Part shown: in pieces, positions 23,801 to 37,283 of the stretch | How the letters are laid out: each line of letters opens with the position of its first letter | Position numbering within the stretch: position 1 is the first letter of the stretch | Assembly: GCF_032854445.1 (NCBI RefSeq) | Contig: NC_088300.1 | Coordinates: forward strand, 38,470,458 to 38,534,457 | DNA: 64,000 nt | Direction: 5' to 3' | Source: Liolophura sinensis | Lineage: Eukaryota > Mollusca > Polyplacophora > Chitonida > Chitonidae | Translations under genes and position numbers: made by a program | The notes under the pieces: generated by a model | The model's database searches: none | What the model saw: the letters and a program-made list of their open reading frames with translations, nothing else | What the model was told of the DNA's origin: nothing

Positions 23801-26800
23801 TCTATGGTGCCCTCAGAAATAACTGGCATGACAGTGTTTGTTTGGTTAGAACCGTATGTTAGCGATGTTGTGGGCTGATGTTGGTCATGGTGGGGGCATC
23901 ATGATGAATGTGGACATGCTCCAAGCTGGTCCAGTCAGCATGCTTCAATGGTTAGATAGTGGACACCCAAAGCTTCGGTCATCTCGGCTCGTAGATCATG
24001 CATCAGGATCATCAGTCATCTGTGACTGGATAAAAGCGGACATGACATCGGATTCATGAGCGGAATTATGGGCTGAGATAGGCAGCGGTCAAAAGTTCCT
24101 TGCAGTTCTGTAGTTTTAGGAGCTCTGATAAGCGGGATAAGTTCCTACTCTCGTGAGCAGGTGCTCGCTATATGCCTTGTATCAGAAGTCTATTGACCAG
24201 ACGCCTGCCTTGTAGGCCTACATGGATAGAGCATTAGATCGTATCTCCTTCACCCGATAGGACATGAATGCAACATGCGTTCTTCCCCTTTCACCGCTAG
24301 TTCATCGGACTCTCTACGTTCTACTGGCAACTACAATGACCTGGCCAGGATTGCAGTAACATTATTCGAGAATGTACAGAGTCAAGAAGAGGCAGTTGAA
24401 ACAAACATTTCCCAAATAAGTATTTTACTGTACCAAGTTCGGTTATCAGATATCAGTTTGAAAGACTTTTGAATAATCAGAAAATCTGGTTCTCTATTTC
24501 TAGCAGCCGCAGCTTGCAAGAGCGTCTCTTCGCATTAAAGGAAAAGACTGCTAAAAACCGAAGTAAGCATCACTAAATAGACAACTTTAAATTATGCATA
24601 AATATACTTTCATTTACTTTGTTAGAGTTTTGTGAAAAGAGTTCAAGGCGTTCAAACATTTGAAATCTAAGGTGGGCTTTATGGACCATACTATCAAAGT
24701 TTAAGAACTCTGACGTCACAGGAAGTTTTTCCAGCTCTAATCATGACACTGAATGTCGTAATAACTCTTTTTACCTATGAGTAAAATATTACTGAAATAA
24801 TATTCCCCAAAATTCCTTCCTTCTGGAGATCATTAGGAAAAAAAGATGACGTAACATGAGACATCCTTGATACCGTCAATGTGGCTCAAAAAGCCCACCA
24901 TAGTGTTCAAATATTTGAATAGGTTTCAACACTCTTAAAAAATCCGAAAAAATAAATAAAAGTATTTTTGCGCATAGTTTTCAGTTGTATATATGGTGAA
25001 CCTTATTTCGTATTTTAGCTTTCTTTTACTTTAAAGCAATAATACATGGAAAAATCAGGAAATGTGTATCTGACTGATACAAATAAAGTATTGATATTAC
25101 TCGGAAGTACAAACATTTTGAATAAGCTGCATAACTACATGTACTTCTAAACACTGGATGATATGTGCCATACCTGTTAGAACACCATATTCATTAAACT
25201 CTTTCGCAGCCCACTAAAAATGTAATGCGTACCATTATGATTAAATGAACAGACCTTGATATGATGTCTGCTTCCATGCCAAGTACGTGCAGCAGGGGTT
25301 ACCTCCATATACATGAGCCACAGGTAACCTTAGGTTGACCTGGAGCCATGACCTTCAGGACAGTCAAGACGATCAATCTCTGATACATTTGTTGTTAACC
25401 ACAGCTGAACAATTCCCTAAGTAGTAGAGTCTGAATAGCTTTTGGCTTAATATTTCTCGTGGATGCTGCCAAAGATATCCAAAATAGTTGTCATTGCTAT
25501 TCGTGACACGAGCACTTCGTTCAGATGTCCCCGGCCTTTGAAATAGGTCACGAGTCACTCTATCCACCATTAGAAAATCGTTATGTAGAGGTAATTCTAA
25601 TCTTAGCACCTGGAAATTGACTGGGGCTTTGAGGTGGTAAAAGTCCATGGAATCTCAATTGAATGAAGTTTACGCGAGAATTGATATGGCGACGGGATTC
25701 CGGAAGCCAGTGCTGTACACTAATACTTTATCGCGATCGCTCGTAACTTCAAAGTGTTCATGAATAAAAACCAGTTTGCTATTTAATCGTGTAACAACAA
25801 AGGACTGCCGTGTTTAACGTTCCTTCAGACGTTATAATACGTGGACAGGAAAAGGATTTGATGGCTGACTGCGGTCGAAATATTCATGGCCTGTGCCACG
25901 GGAAATTACACTCTCGACTAAACCGTGTCCAAACGACAAGAGGCCAATTCCTAACTAGTACCAAATACCCGCTACCCGATATGGAATTTCGATGTCCGGC
26001 TATATCAGATTGTATAGATGCCGTGCCTCCGCGGATCTAACCGGACTACAGCCCGCTGGACTAATTACTCCTCCAACAATGAAGTCATCCATCATGTCAA
26101 ATAGCGCCATATATTGGGTTTGTTTGTCAGTGTGGATCATCTGACAGCGTCCGACTCCGCATCAATCCATCGCGCATAGGTAAAGAATGACAGCAGGAAA
26201 TCAATAGCTAAGAAAAGCAGATTGAAATTGATCGCATTGTCTTCAGCTCACGATTTCCTTAATTAAAGCAGGGGAAGTGATGAATCTGTGTTGAGGAATA
26301 TATGTAAACATGCTCCAAGAGATGCGGCTCATCATCGCTCTGTCAACTACGGTAACCAGTTTTTGATAACCAATGACACTGCCATAAAAAAGTAACCTGC
26401 CATGAAGATGATAGAATATGAAATGTTTTCTATAGCGCGAGAGCTTTCATGTGACGTCACTAGATATGTTTGAATCTTTTTTGTGTGAAAAAAAGTGTTC
26501 AGTATAAAATATTCAATCACAAACGGCGTAGCACGCCTTGGATAGCATATTCTGTGATTGAATTATAGGGTGTTTTTACTGGGAGATTAGTAAATTGAAC
26601 CTGGTTAGCGTATAGCAATAACGGACATCGCCATCCATCAATTCTACACCACTTATCAGTTTTCTGCAAGCTCGGCTGAGTTCTTCCAATACCAATGGTG
26701 CTAAGTCATAGAGAAAATCACCAGGCCCTCTCACTGATACAGTATTTCGCACGACCTAAAGATTGCAGTGAACTATTTATTACATCACATTTCTGACAAT

Positions 26801-29800
26801 GATAGAATACCTCTAATTAACAACACAGTTTTTTTACCCACAGCAATTTATGGCCATCAGCGATGGTGTCCATCCATCAATCTGTCAGCTGGTGTTGTCC
26901 TGAACCAATTGCCTATCAATGATAAAGCGTGAGCGGTCAAGCTGTTAGCCAGCGTTCCCACCCTGTCCTCAATGTTCATTATATCCAAATAGATTTTTAT
27001 TCAGGCCCTGTCTCTTCTCCCTTGTTACAATGGCATTAATCGATTTTGACATTAACTTTAAACATGAGCAGAAAAGACCTCTGTCCTTTTGTGCGAAAAT
27101 ACCGTTGGAGCTTAAAACTTTTGGGAAATTAAACTGCTTATGCAGAGCAATATAATCTTTCTGACACAGAGAATATTAAATACTGGCGTACTTGGCAAGG
27201 CGAAAATATAGAAGTAACGGTGCTGTATCATAGAGTGATAAAGAACGGGCTGCTCCACAACCAGGGACAAGGTGCTAATTCCACGGTCACATGACCTATT
27301 GGCAATGGCGCAGGGGATGACGTCACCGAGACAGGAAGTCAAGTCAAACTCACCTCAGACGTTATTAATGATAATGGACACAGACCATGCAGACCTATGA
27401 TCGCGCTCCAAAACATCTAAGAATATCAAGCAGCTAACTCCCATTATTTATCAGGAGTGAGAACATTACGGACTGTAATGTAACGTAACAGTTTCATCTG
27501 GCTGAAACGTGGTCTTAGTTGCATCCAATATGCTGCCCGCTTGACCTATTCAGGATCGAGCCCAGCTTTTGATGCTTTGGCCGGAGCTTTATTACCAGGA
27601 CCTTGTTCAGATATATGTCCAAGAGCGTGTTTATTGGCTATGGTGAAATCCATGCGCGATTTAGACGAATGAGCCAAAGAAAGTCACAGAAAATGGAATA
27701 CATTGTAACAGTCGGCAATATGTCAAATAACAGATGTATTTTATTTAATCAAGGAGAAGAAGTACCATCATAACAAACGACTAATATCTTTTCGTTCTGG
27801 ACAATAATCAGGCGAAAAATATTTCTCGAGAAGGATCAGCTATGGAGAATACGACAACCTGAGTTTTAGTTTAATCACAAATATAAACAAAGAACCATTG
27901 AGATACATTTATATATGAATTCTATATCTTCAAGTTGAAAATGCAAATAAATGCACACACATATCAAAGCGGGTACCTGTAGTCTGGTATCGGTAAAGCA
28001 GACAGCATTATAGAAATGGAAGTGTTTAGGTTTAACACTTCAACAACATCTGTTGCCATGGATGAGATCTCTGTCTGAGCAGAGAATTACGCTGTAGCGT
28101 TCTGTATCAATGATTCAGGGGGCGCACCGTTCAAGGCGATTGAGGACGGTGTGAGGTTATCGCCACCAAGACGTGTGGGGACATGAAGGCTTATCGGCAA
28201 AGACAGCAAAGACGGATAAAAGTGGAAGTACGGCAGACCTTAAACCCATAAGCATGGCATTTATGTTGAGTCTTTTCCTTTCGTCGCGTCGCATTGTATT
28301 GTACAAGCGCATACTCTTTTGGAGATCAAACCGAATACGTAAAATATATATATTATGCAAGTGTGCCAGGCACTGGAACCTGGAGAATATGATTGCATCA
28401 GGAACATATCAATATGTATGACTTTACAAAGATATCGGCATGCTCTCACAGCGCTGACAGCGCCAAATCTTCGGTTTGCATGCTATTACGATACGCGTCT
28501 ATTGATCGTCATTTTGTCATAGTCTGTCTAATCATTTAAACGAATTTCTGAGCAAAAGATTGTCAAATGAGACAGAAGGCCAATATCCTGAAATGCATTT
28601 TTCTTTTGCGTTTTATTATTTATTTGGTATTTTTTGTTGGTTTTATGGGTTACTGTGTATATATGGGCTTTCATTATCCCTAAGGGATATATAGACGGCT
28701 TGCGCAATGTGGTCAATGTCTGGGCTGTACAGATAGCAGCAATAGAATAGACATAAAGACGGGGAACTCACGTCAGCCAAAAACAGACAGAGAGATTTTA
28801 TTGAGGCAGCTATCTCCCTGATAAGGACAGGCGCTCACAAAACCTCGAAATGATCCAACACTTCATTCCACTTCCAGACCAACGATAGCATCCTGTTCCT
28901 CTTAAATGCTCTCACAGAATCTCCTGTCGATGGCGAAAGTTGTGGCGGCCATGGTGTTACTACGGAGCGGACAAACGACGACCGGCAGGGACAGGCCAGT
29001 GAGTAGGCAGCTAAAGTAGACAGATACTGCCTGAGTCAGCGACGGGAGAGGGAATTCAGAAAAATACCGGAGAAAACTGATGGGGCGGTGCAAAACGTTG
29101 GGAGGGAGTGTGTAAGGGGGGGGGGGGGTGCGGGCATGAAGGTAATGGATAAAGATGATGTGGGCATCAAGTGTAATGAGACAAGACAATAGGGAGAAAA
29201 CAGAGATAAAGAAGGTGGAGAGAAGAGAAGGGGCATCCCGTGTAAGATTCCCTGACTGGCATAACATCCCTCGCAAATGGACCTGATGTGCCGCAATACC
29301 AATGACTTAAAGCTGTGTTAATGCATGTACAAGACGCGTTTTCAGAGAGGATTAAAAAAATTGATGATCCAGGGTCGTACGGTACATGGTAAAAATATAA
29401 CAATGTCCATTGTGCTTATAGTTGTTCATGTGAAATACATGTTATCACTACACGGTCTTGCGTTTAATGTCTTTTAATATTGTGTCTGAAAAAAGTTTCA
29501 CGAAATGTTATTTAGAACAGAAAAACGATGAAGAAAATTGAGCTGAGTGTTTATAAAATTCCTGAAAGAAAGGAGTCATTTGTGCTTCGAGGAAACGGTG
29601 AGACGGGTGATCGGTAGATTAATATCAACAAAAATTGCAACGGACAAGTCACATCCCAAAGTAAGACTGTTTTTGACTTTCAATAAGACTTTCAATAAGA
29701 GTTCGAACTAGAAACTCCCCGGTTGACACTTTGCACTTTCTAGTAAATGCTTTATGAATGTGCATCAGATACCTCAATTCCATCTACTGTGTGCTTATGT

Positions 29801-31151
29801 GACAGTCGTGGATTAAGTGGTATGGCACACATCAAGATGTAGGGCACATATCAACCTTACACCTAAAGACGACATGGGTACCAGTTCCTTTACAGCATTA
29901 GGTCCAAACCCCCTGTTCCTCACATAACGCCCTCACTCATGTTCGCGTGCCATTTTGACCCTTTGTGGTAGTTTCCACTTACACCCAACCTTTCAGCCTC
30001 AAGCAGGATTCTTTCCCATGCCAACGTGACACACCCAGAGAGAGACTATTTCGAGTTCGTTAGAATTGGTTTTTAATTTAGTTAATTAATCTTTAAAGTT
30101 AATTACAAAATGGATTTCTTTTGTGGAACATTCCAAGCAGTACAGTACCTGTAAACAGGTCCTGTGGCACATGTCGTACACCATTCCCTGCATTTCGCCA
30201 CCTGTCTTTTATGTATATCACTGAGAGAATGTGTAATGTATGGTACCTACATGTAATGATGCTTAAACTTCCTATTTGTTTCACATGTTTTTATGCAATC
30301 ATTATACACGCTGGAGTAATGCAAATCTTGTGTATTTCTTCTGAATTTGGTTAAAACATTGCTTCCAGTCGTATTTTTTGACAGCATCGCAATAGCGTCG
30401 CGGTCTGTCATATAAAAAAGACATAAAAAGACAATATTAACAAAGTATTTGTCATATGCTCTTCTGCGTGGGCTATGGACTTTCATCAGCGCTTATACAC
30501 CATATAGAGCTAAATAGCATATTGATCACTTACGGTATGGGTATAATGCTAATCCCATTACTATATCTCCTTCTAAATCATTCATGTTTGTTCACAGTCT
30601 GCTCGAGAATGAACTGTCTGGAACCTGCGATATCTGATTCCATAAGTATAACACGTTCGAATGTCAGAGAAAACATGCGTCTGATTACGATGTACAAGTG
30701 CCCCTGTCTCTACTCCACGTCCTGGGGATGACTAGACCGCTAAATGGATCATACCAGAGTCAGGAAGACGCGTCGGTCATTACAGTGTAGGATGTGCAGA
30801 CCTGTCGCTCCTCATGGTACTTTTCTACAGGGGAAGGGTAGGGAGTGGAGTCCGTTGTGTTGGGTTAGAGGGAAACACATCAGTATCGTCTGATCCTGGT
30901 CACTTTAATGATTGTCAGACTCCAAATTAAGATAAAGTTTCAGTCGAAAGGTCTAGTCTATATCGCGATTTGTTTAAAGCGGCAGCAAGAGGGACACGTG
31001 ACCATTTGTACATTGACAGATGGATTTTTATTTTGAATGAAGGTTTGATGCAGTTAACAAATCTCATCATATTATTGTAATGTAAGAAATAATCCAAAGT
31101 ATAAATGCCATTAAGCTACGATATCGAATTAGGTTTTGGTTATTTGCTTTA

Positions 31152-31155
<4 letters not shown>
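20836..31155. other. Long intergenic interval without recognisable genes
   Basis: Ten kilobases of mostly unique DNA. The longest frame (21707-22087, minus, 126 codons) is near the length expected by chance and resembles no family. Patches at 21770-22030 (TCATTAGCGG, GATGGCTGCTAATTAG) and 26620-27060 look like regulatory DNA. A 12-G run lies near 29117. Confidence 0.45.
26620..27060. promoter_or_regulatory. Candidate cis-regulatory block
   Basis: Unique and non-repetitive, without a sustained frame. It is dense in developmental factor words: a SOX-like TTGTTACAATGGCATTAATC, a homeodomain-like ATCAATGATAAAG, E-boxes (CAGCTG) and CCATCCATCAAT twice. The function is inference from motif density only. 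Confidence 0.25.

Positions 31156-31226
<71 letters not shown>
31156..31226. repeat. (AT)n microsatellite
   Basis: Uninterrupted AT run. Confidence 0.98.
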
Positions 31227-31229
<3 letters not shown>

Positions 31230-31231
<2 letters not shown>

Positions 31232-31400
31232 CTTAATATTTTATTGATTGATTGATGTTTGACAGAATATATCACTTACATTAGGATGGTTCAAAAAAAA
31301 GCACCGCCCTTCGCCAGATACCTTACTGGTATAAAGCGATATTCTTGCTTAAGGTTTATTGTCTCCCGAAGAGAACTGTTAGGGGGAACTTAGAGATGGT
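31230..31400 (-). mobile_element. Third short-element family fragment
   Basis: ATTGATTGATTGATGTTTGA, then AGAATATATCACTTACATTA and CACCGCCCTTCGCCAGATA. It parallels the element at 45780-45915. Confidence 0.5.
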
Positions 31401-31913
31401 CCCTCATTCCATCATTCTGTAATTCCGTCACCCGGTCACGCAAAGGATGTACGAACTATAACTTGAGAACGCCTTGACCTATGGTATTCATTCATGGACA
31501 GCGGTGTGATATCAATGATAGGAACATTGAGCTAGGTTTTGAGTAATGTTCTTAAAAAATATGTCCACCGCGGCCATCTTACAGTTTCTAGCTGTTCAAC
31601 CGGCATTGACGGAACAAAAATTCGTGAACGCTTTGACGGATTCCCGTCAGAATTTCTTTCTCTGTCATGTTAACTGATGACTGCATGTTTAAGAACTGAA
31701 CACGTATACACCGTTATAACATTTATCATCTTTTGCTGTAGTCAGGCGGGGAATATGAACCTTCTATACTAGTATTTAGCCGTATGTTTGCTCCTTTGAA
31801 TAGAACAATCTCTAATCTTTGATTCAGTGAATCGGGATGTCGTGTCACCTGGCTTCTATACCAGTACTTACCATCATCCTAAAGCCTGATATTTAACTTA
31901 GACCATATTTACG

Positions 31914-32106
31914 GTGTGAGTTCAAGTCCAACTCATGCTGGCTTCCTCTCCGGCCGTACGTGGAAAGCTCTGGCAGCAACCTGCGGATGGTCGTGGGTTT
32001 CCTCCGGGCTCTGCCAGGTTTCCTCCCACCATAATGCTGGCCGCCGTCGTATAAGTGAAATATTCTTGAGTGCGGCGTAAAACACCAATCAAATAAATAA
32101 ATAAAT
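31914..32106 (+). mobile_element. SINE family 1 with partial tRNA head
   Basis: Starts at a B-box-like GAGTTCAAGTCC (31918-31929), then CTCATGCTGGCTTCCTCTCC, the full conserved core and an AAATAAATAAATA tail. It is one of the best-preserved copies. Confidence 0.93.
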
Positions 32107-33398
32107 ATTCACGGATTATTCACTTTGATCCATCCTGTCTCTGATAGTGATAAGGCTGATGGCATATATAGTGATTTTTTTCCCCACAAGAATCGTATTG
32201 TTTAAGACGTGGCGCTATATTATGCCCTATCTAAATATGCTTTATTCATGTAATTTTTCAACACATTATATGACCTATTACCATGGTGAGCAAAAACTGG
32301 AAGATCAACTGCCTTATATTAGTGTATACATACATATTATTCTTTTCTCAGCCAGTTAAAAGCGTGTCTGTTTATCTTCACTTGGTTATGTGCACTTAAG
32401 CTGGCCGTTGTTGTCATAAACGCTTTGCATGAGCTCACAGATGAATCATCAAATGAACATGATCAAAGTATTAAAAGCACTGAGGAGATGTATTATGTAA
32501 CTCCGTCTCAGATGCATTATACATCAAATCTGTTTTGGTGATGACATGCGCGTGACACTTTTTTATTTTCTTGACGAACTATTTACTAGACACACCAGCC
32601 AGTCTCGGTTGGCTATCATGCATCGCTCCCAATAGCTGGCTGAAATTTCCCAACAGACTCTTCCGGAAATGCTGTCATTTTCTAATAACCCAGGCCTCTA
32701 CTCTTGCTTTGTCGTGTGAGGGAATTACTCCTCATTGATTCTCAAGACAAAAATGTCCATGTATTTTCTTCCCTCAAACCGGCGGCAAGTTTTTTTTATC
32801 CAATTCTTTCGCTTTTTTTCCCTTCTTAATAGCCCGGACAGCCTGTATCCATGCCTGACCGTTTTAATCATTCTACCACGAAGACCCCATGCTGTGGAAA
32901 ACATTCCGCCTGGCTACTTCGGTATTGCATAAATAATTCAAATCAAAAATATATAAATTGCGTATGCCTCATTAAGCAAGACAAATTGAAGCAGAAATTC
33001 TTCACGGTAATGGTGTGAGAGACAAATACTTGCAACAGATAGGGTCGATTCCCAAATACATTAAGTAACTTTAACTGCTTCGGAATTTTGAAGTATAGGC
33101 ATTCGCATGTAATGGCGGCGATGGCATGTGAAAGATTTCTATAACCAACACCCAAAGAACTACTGTGGTAGTATAGGACACTAATGTTGTAAAGGACTCT
33201 ATACATTGATTCTCAGCGCCCCTTTTTTTTAACTATCTCAATTGCGTCCCGCATTAAATCATAGGAAAAGGCAATATTAATGCTGCGATAATAAATCTCT
33301 GTAGAACCGTACATTTGACTCTTCCATTGCAATGCACTCGAGAAGTGTAGAAATTTATAGCTCGGTGTAAAACCCCCGATTGCCTTAAAAAATTAAAC

Positions 33399-33423
33399 GG
33401 GGGTGGGGGGCGGGGGAGGAGGG
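33399..33423 (+). other. G-quadruplex motif
   Basis: Four runs of at least three G with 1-4 base loops (GGGGGTGGGGGGCGGGGG, then AGGAGGG). Confidence 0.85.
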
Positions 33424-35503
33424 AAGCTGAGAGTTTGCAGCAGTTTTTCTCAGAAGATTAAATTTTACTTCGAAAGATAGTAAATGGACTGTGTTTATGA
33501 AGCCCCTCTTGGTTTTAGGCCAGGAAGCGGTATTTTATCTGCATGTAAACACTGTTACAGAGAATCTAACATACACACACCACAAGCCGCCACTAGGCGG
33601 ACAAATACGACGACACGGGGAGATAACTATCCTGAGTGCACATTTAATCTGTATATATGCTTTTCATTCGGCTACAACAACAAACTCTCTGCGAACGGTC
33701 AGTGTATTGGTTTCGATTGCTATGTCAACTCTCATGAGTTTTAATTTCCACTTACAGTTGAACAGAAACTCGTAACATCTGCTATTGGCTGCCCATGTTT
33801 TTTTTCAAGAGAAGATAAGTTAATTCTTAAATAAATGATTAATAGAGACTGACCTTTGTACCCAGACTGAGAGGGAATTGAGAACTTAATAATAACAAAA
33901 CCAGTAGCGCCCCAAGATATTTATTTTTGACTTTTACACTCGTACATTTCCCCATGCACCTCTGACACTGAGATTGCTTAATACACTATACATACATACA
34001 TGCCGATGCAGGAATGAAGATAGATACCTAATGAATGTATACACTTTTGATGCTGGTTAATTTTCTCTGTTTGGTTTTGATTGCATCTAACTTCAATGGA
34101 AAGACAGGTAACTTTATTCACCAAGCGAGTCTCTTATTTCAACGTCTAGATGTCAGGTTAGTCTATATAATGGAAGAAGAATTCTTCGTTGTACGTTTCT
34201 TTCTTTATTCTAGGCTCAGTTTAACGATCAAAGTTAAAGTTCTTTTTAGTTCAACACGCATGCAACAGTAATTGCCATATACACGAATTAAATGCAACAT
34301 TGTTAATGCTGAGGCCAAGTTGCAAAGGACACGCAAAGACAAAGGCAAAAACGATAAAGACCGGATTGAAGCGGTTCTTTGTGTTAACGTGTAAATTGTC
34401 TCTGTCCAAAATAGCTGAAGAACCAATTATATTTTGAAGCTTAAAAAAACAGTTGACGTTTTCTGGCTTTATATATGCAGCTTGCTCGTATGGAACGAGC
34501 GGCATTAGCGCACTGGAGGGATAACATCAAAAGTACCGCCTTCCATTTCAAAAATCCCTATCAATCTTCTAATGTTTTGTTTTGAAAGACAAGACGATGC
34601 TCCTCGCGCGCTGTGCCAGAAAAATTCAGTTTACCAGACTGTCTGGGTCATCAGTCAGTAAAGAATATAGAAATGACACCCCACCCAAGAACACACTTTG
34701 ACAGCAATCTGTTATACAACACACAGAAATACAACCCTTCTGCTCCTCAGCATTTATTTCATTTTCTGAAGTTAAAACAATAAAATTACGGGATTGAGTT
34801 TAATTTCTCTGCGGGTGGAATTTGTTCAAAAAATACGCATTCATTAACTTCCCATTCATCTATTTGTGCTCTATACTTCCTGTAGGCGTGGCCTTACATG
34901 ATAATGCCCTGATGGTCGCTGAACAATCGCTGTTAATGTCCCCTGCTTTGTGTTTTCACTGTATCGAACTTCGCAGGGGATAATTTTACATACACACAAG
35001 AGCTTTTAAATAAAGATTTATTGCGTCACCGTTTGGACATGTTGTCAGTACCAATGTTTTCCGTCTAGTCGACTTGGATGAAAATATCTTTTCCGGAATG
35101 GTAAATTCATTCGGGTTATGCGTTCACCATTTACTCGTGATGCTTAATCTCACTCCACGTCTAGGAGTGCGTATTTGCCTACACCACTTTGTATTCATAG
35201 GGAGGCACAAGTCAACTCTAGGTGACTGATAATCAAAAACCAATAACTTCTTATCGACTATATACTGGCAAATAAGAGAGAGCTGTCGGCAGAAGAGCCA
35301 TTCGTTGCTCATAAATCACGCCATTCCGGGTACCCCAGTTACCTCACGCCAGCTCGAGAGCGGGAATTTCCGAGAGTAGCTAAAGCTATCCACGAGTAGA
35401 TGTCAGATATCGTCTCGTTTATCAAGATTCCTCGAGGGGAACGGGACGAGAAAAACTGCGCAACAAGCGAGGTTGTCTCTCAGGTGGTCATGGTGAAGGC
35501 GAT

Positions 35504-35617
35504 GGGAGGTAATATTGAGCTTAGCGCTGTCCTCACGCCGATTTATCAGCTGATATAGACGGGATATTGAGGAGACGGGATCCCGCCAATTTAGATGACC
35601 ATTAACTCTAAATAGGG
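35504..35617. promoter_or_regulatory. Duplicated non-coding block, copy A
   Basis: GGGAGGTAAT, TTAGCGCTGTCCTCACGCCG, ATTTATCAGCTGATATAGAC and CCCGCCAATTTAGATGACC in this order. About nine in ten bases match copy B at 40348-40460 in the same orientation. It contains an E-box (CAGCTG). No tail, terminal repeat or target duplication is seen, so a SINE origin is not supported. Confidence 0.4.
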
Positions 35618-37213
35618 CAACTTGAAAAACAAGATCGACGAAAAGAAAGAAAAACAGACGAAACGTTTTCTTATGAACATCACAGTCCTGTAAACTATTT
35701 CAAGAGTTTTTATAATAGGCGTACATGTATTTCCCGTGATTTGAAGTCATCTCGGTTTATGAAGATGTACTTTGGTATCAGTTAACTGGCGCCATATTGT
35801 AAACTCGCCATCTCACCTCCCGACCTTCGCCAGTCCGTTAGTGGGCCTATGCACGCATGCAGGCATCCGCATGTTAATTTAATAGTTCGTTAAGAAATTT
35901 AAAGTCTAAACGTGACTTACAGATTTCTGCAATTGCACAAATGCATGAACTCAGATATATGGTGAGTTTTTATCAACTAATGTGAAGAAAACGACCTAAT
36001 TTGCAGAGGTTTATCCACTTCTTCGATGTACAGACGTTCGCCATAGTATTCGTCATTTATCTGCCATGGACATACATATAACAAAAATCTCCTTACAGGT
36101 TTCGGATGAAAACACCGATAAGTTATTTTTCTTCGTGTCTGCATGTTCTTATATATATGGTAGAGCTGAGGTCTGATAAAGAACAACTTTTAAATCAAAC
36201 AACCAAAGTATGTATATATATGTAGAGTTGAGGCATTGTGTATTATAGAAAAATAAATAAATATTTACTGGGACAAATGTTACAAGCTAAACTGAATATA
36301 GAACCCAAGTCTTGTACAGAACATCTTTGCATAATCCGCCGGATATCAGTTAATAAGTTGGAATACCAATTGGTACAACAATGAGTAGAGGATATGGAAG
36401 ATTTTTCACAAACGAGGCTGTTATCGACATAACAAGTCTACTGTTGTTTGAAACAATTGTTTAACTGGACAGGCTTTTACAAGGCTTACTACTTTTCGGA
36501 ACCCCGAATCACTGCCTTTAAGCGGAAATTAATAGCCATATACGGTAAATGTACGATTTGTGAGAAAAGTATAGACATTCATCCGCTTGACTCCAGTAAC
36601 TATTTATCAACCATTTCCCATCATGCAGCGTTCAGCCTGTCCAAGCTTTCGGTAATCCCAAAATCTTAACCAGGATGTTTCCCGTAATTGGATTGTCGTC
36701 GCTTTAATCTACTGGGCCGACTGTACGAAGACACACATAAATGACTTATATGCCTTGAGATACTCGGCCTCTACTATGCTTTTTCGGGTTTTAATTTTGG
36801 CGTGACACTCGAGTCCGACGTCGGCGTGACTTAGATCTATGTTTCCAGCTGCTGAGGCTCGGAGCGGTAATCTCTTCTGGTACAAGCGAGTCCATATGGA
36901 TAGACGCATCGATATATTACCCGTATGCATTGTATAGTTAGACTCGGACAAGACTGAGATCTTGTTAATATTTTACTAAGAAATGTCTTACTTACTTGTG
37001 CCTAACTTAAGTCAATTTAAACTGGCTCGCAAGATGTACTTACGTGTAAGTCAGCTTCAGTTTGCCAGACGTAATTCAGGCAACTGGTACAAGTGTACCA
37101 TGGCTATATACTGCAGTATGCTTCAACGTCACATTGGACATAGATAAATTATTAATGACAGGTTACGGAGTTCCAGGTAAAATACCTGATTAATAAGATC
37201 TATTTGCCCAATA

Positions 37214-37216
<3 letters not shown>

Positions 37217-37280
<64 letters not shown>
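37217..37280. repeat. (AT)n microsatellite
   Basis: AT run with one TT interruption. Confidence 0.97.

Positions 37281-37283
<3 letters not shown>

Larger units (their letters stand above)
32107..37215. other. Intergenic; no gene, one duplicated block
   Basis: Unique sequence. A G-quadruplex motif lies at 33399-33423 and copy A of the duplicated GC-rich block at 35504-35617. No exon-like frame is evident. Confidence 0.45.

Noticed and set aside
28902-29403. Overlapping minus-strand frames of 78-124 codons
   Set aside because: Hydrophobic low-complexity translation of a GA-rich strand with a G run; no domain or splice signal.
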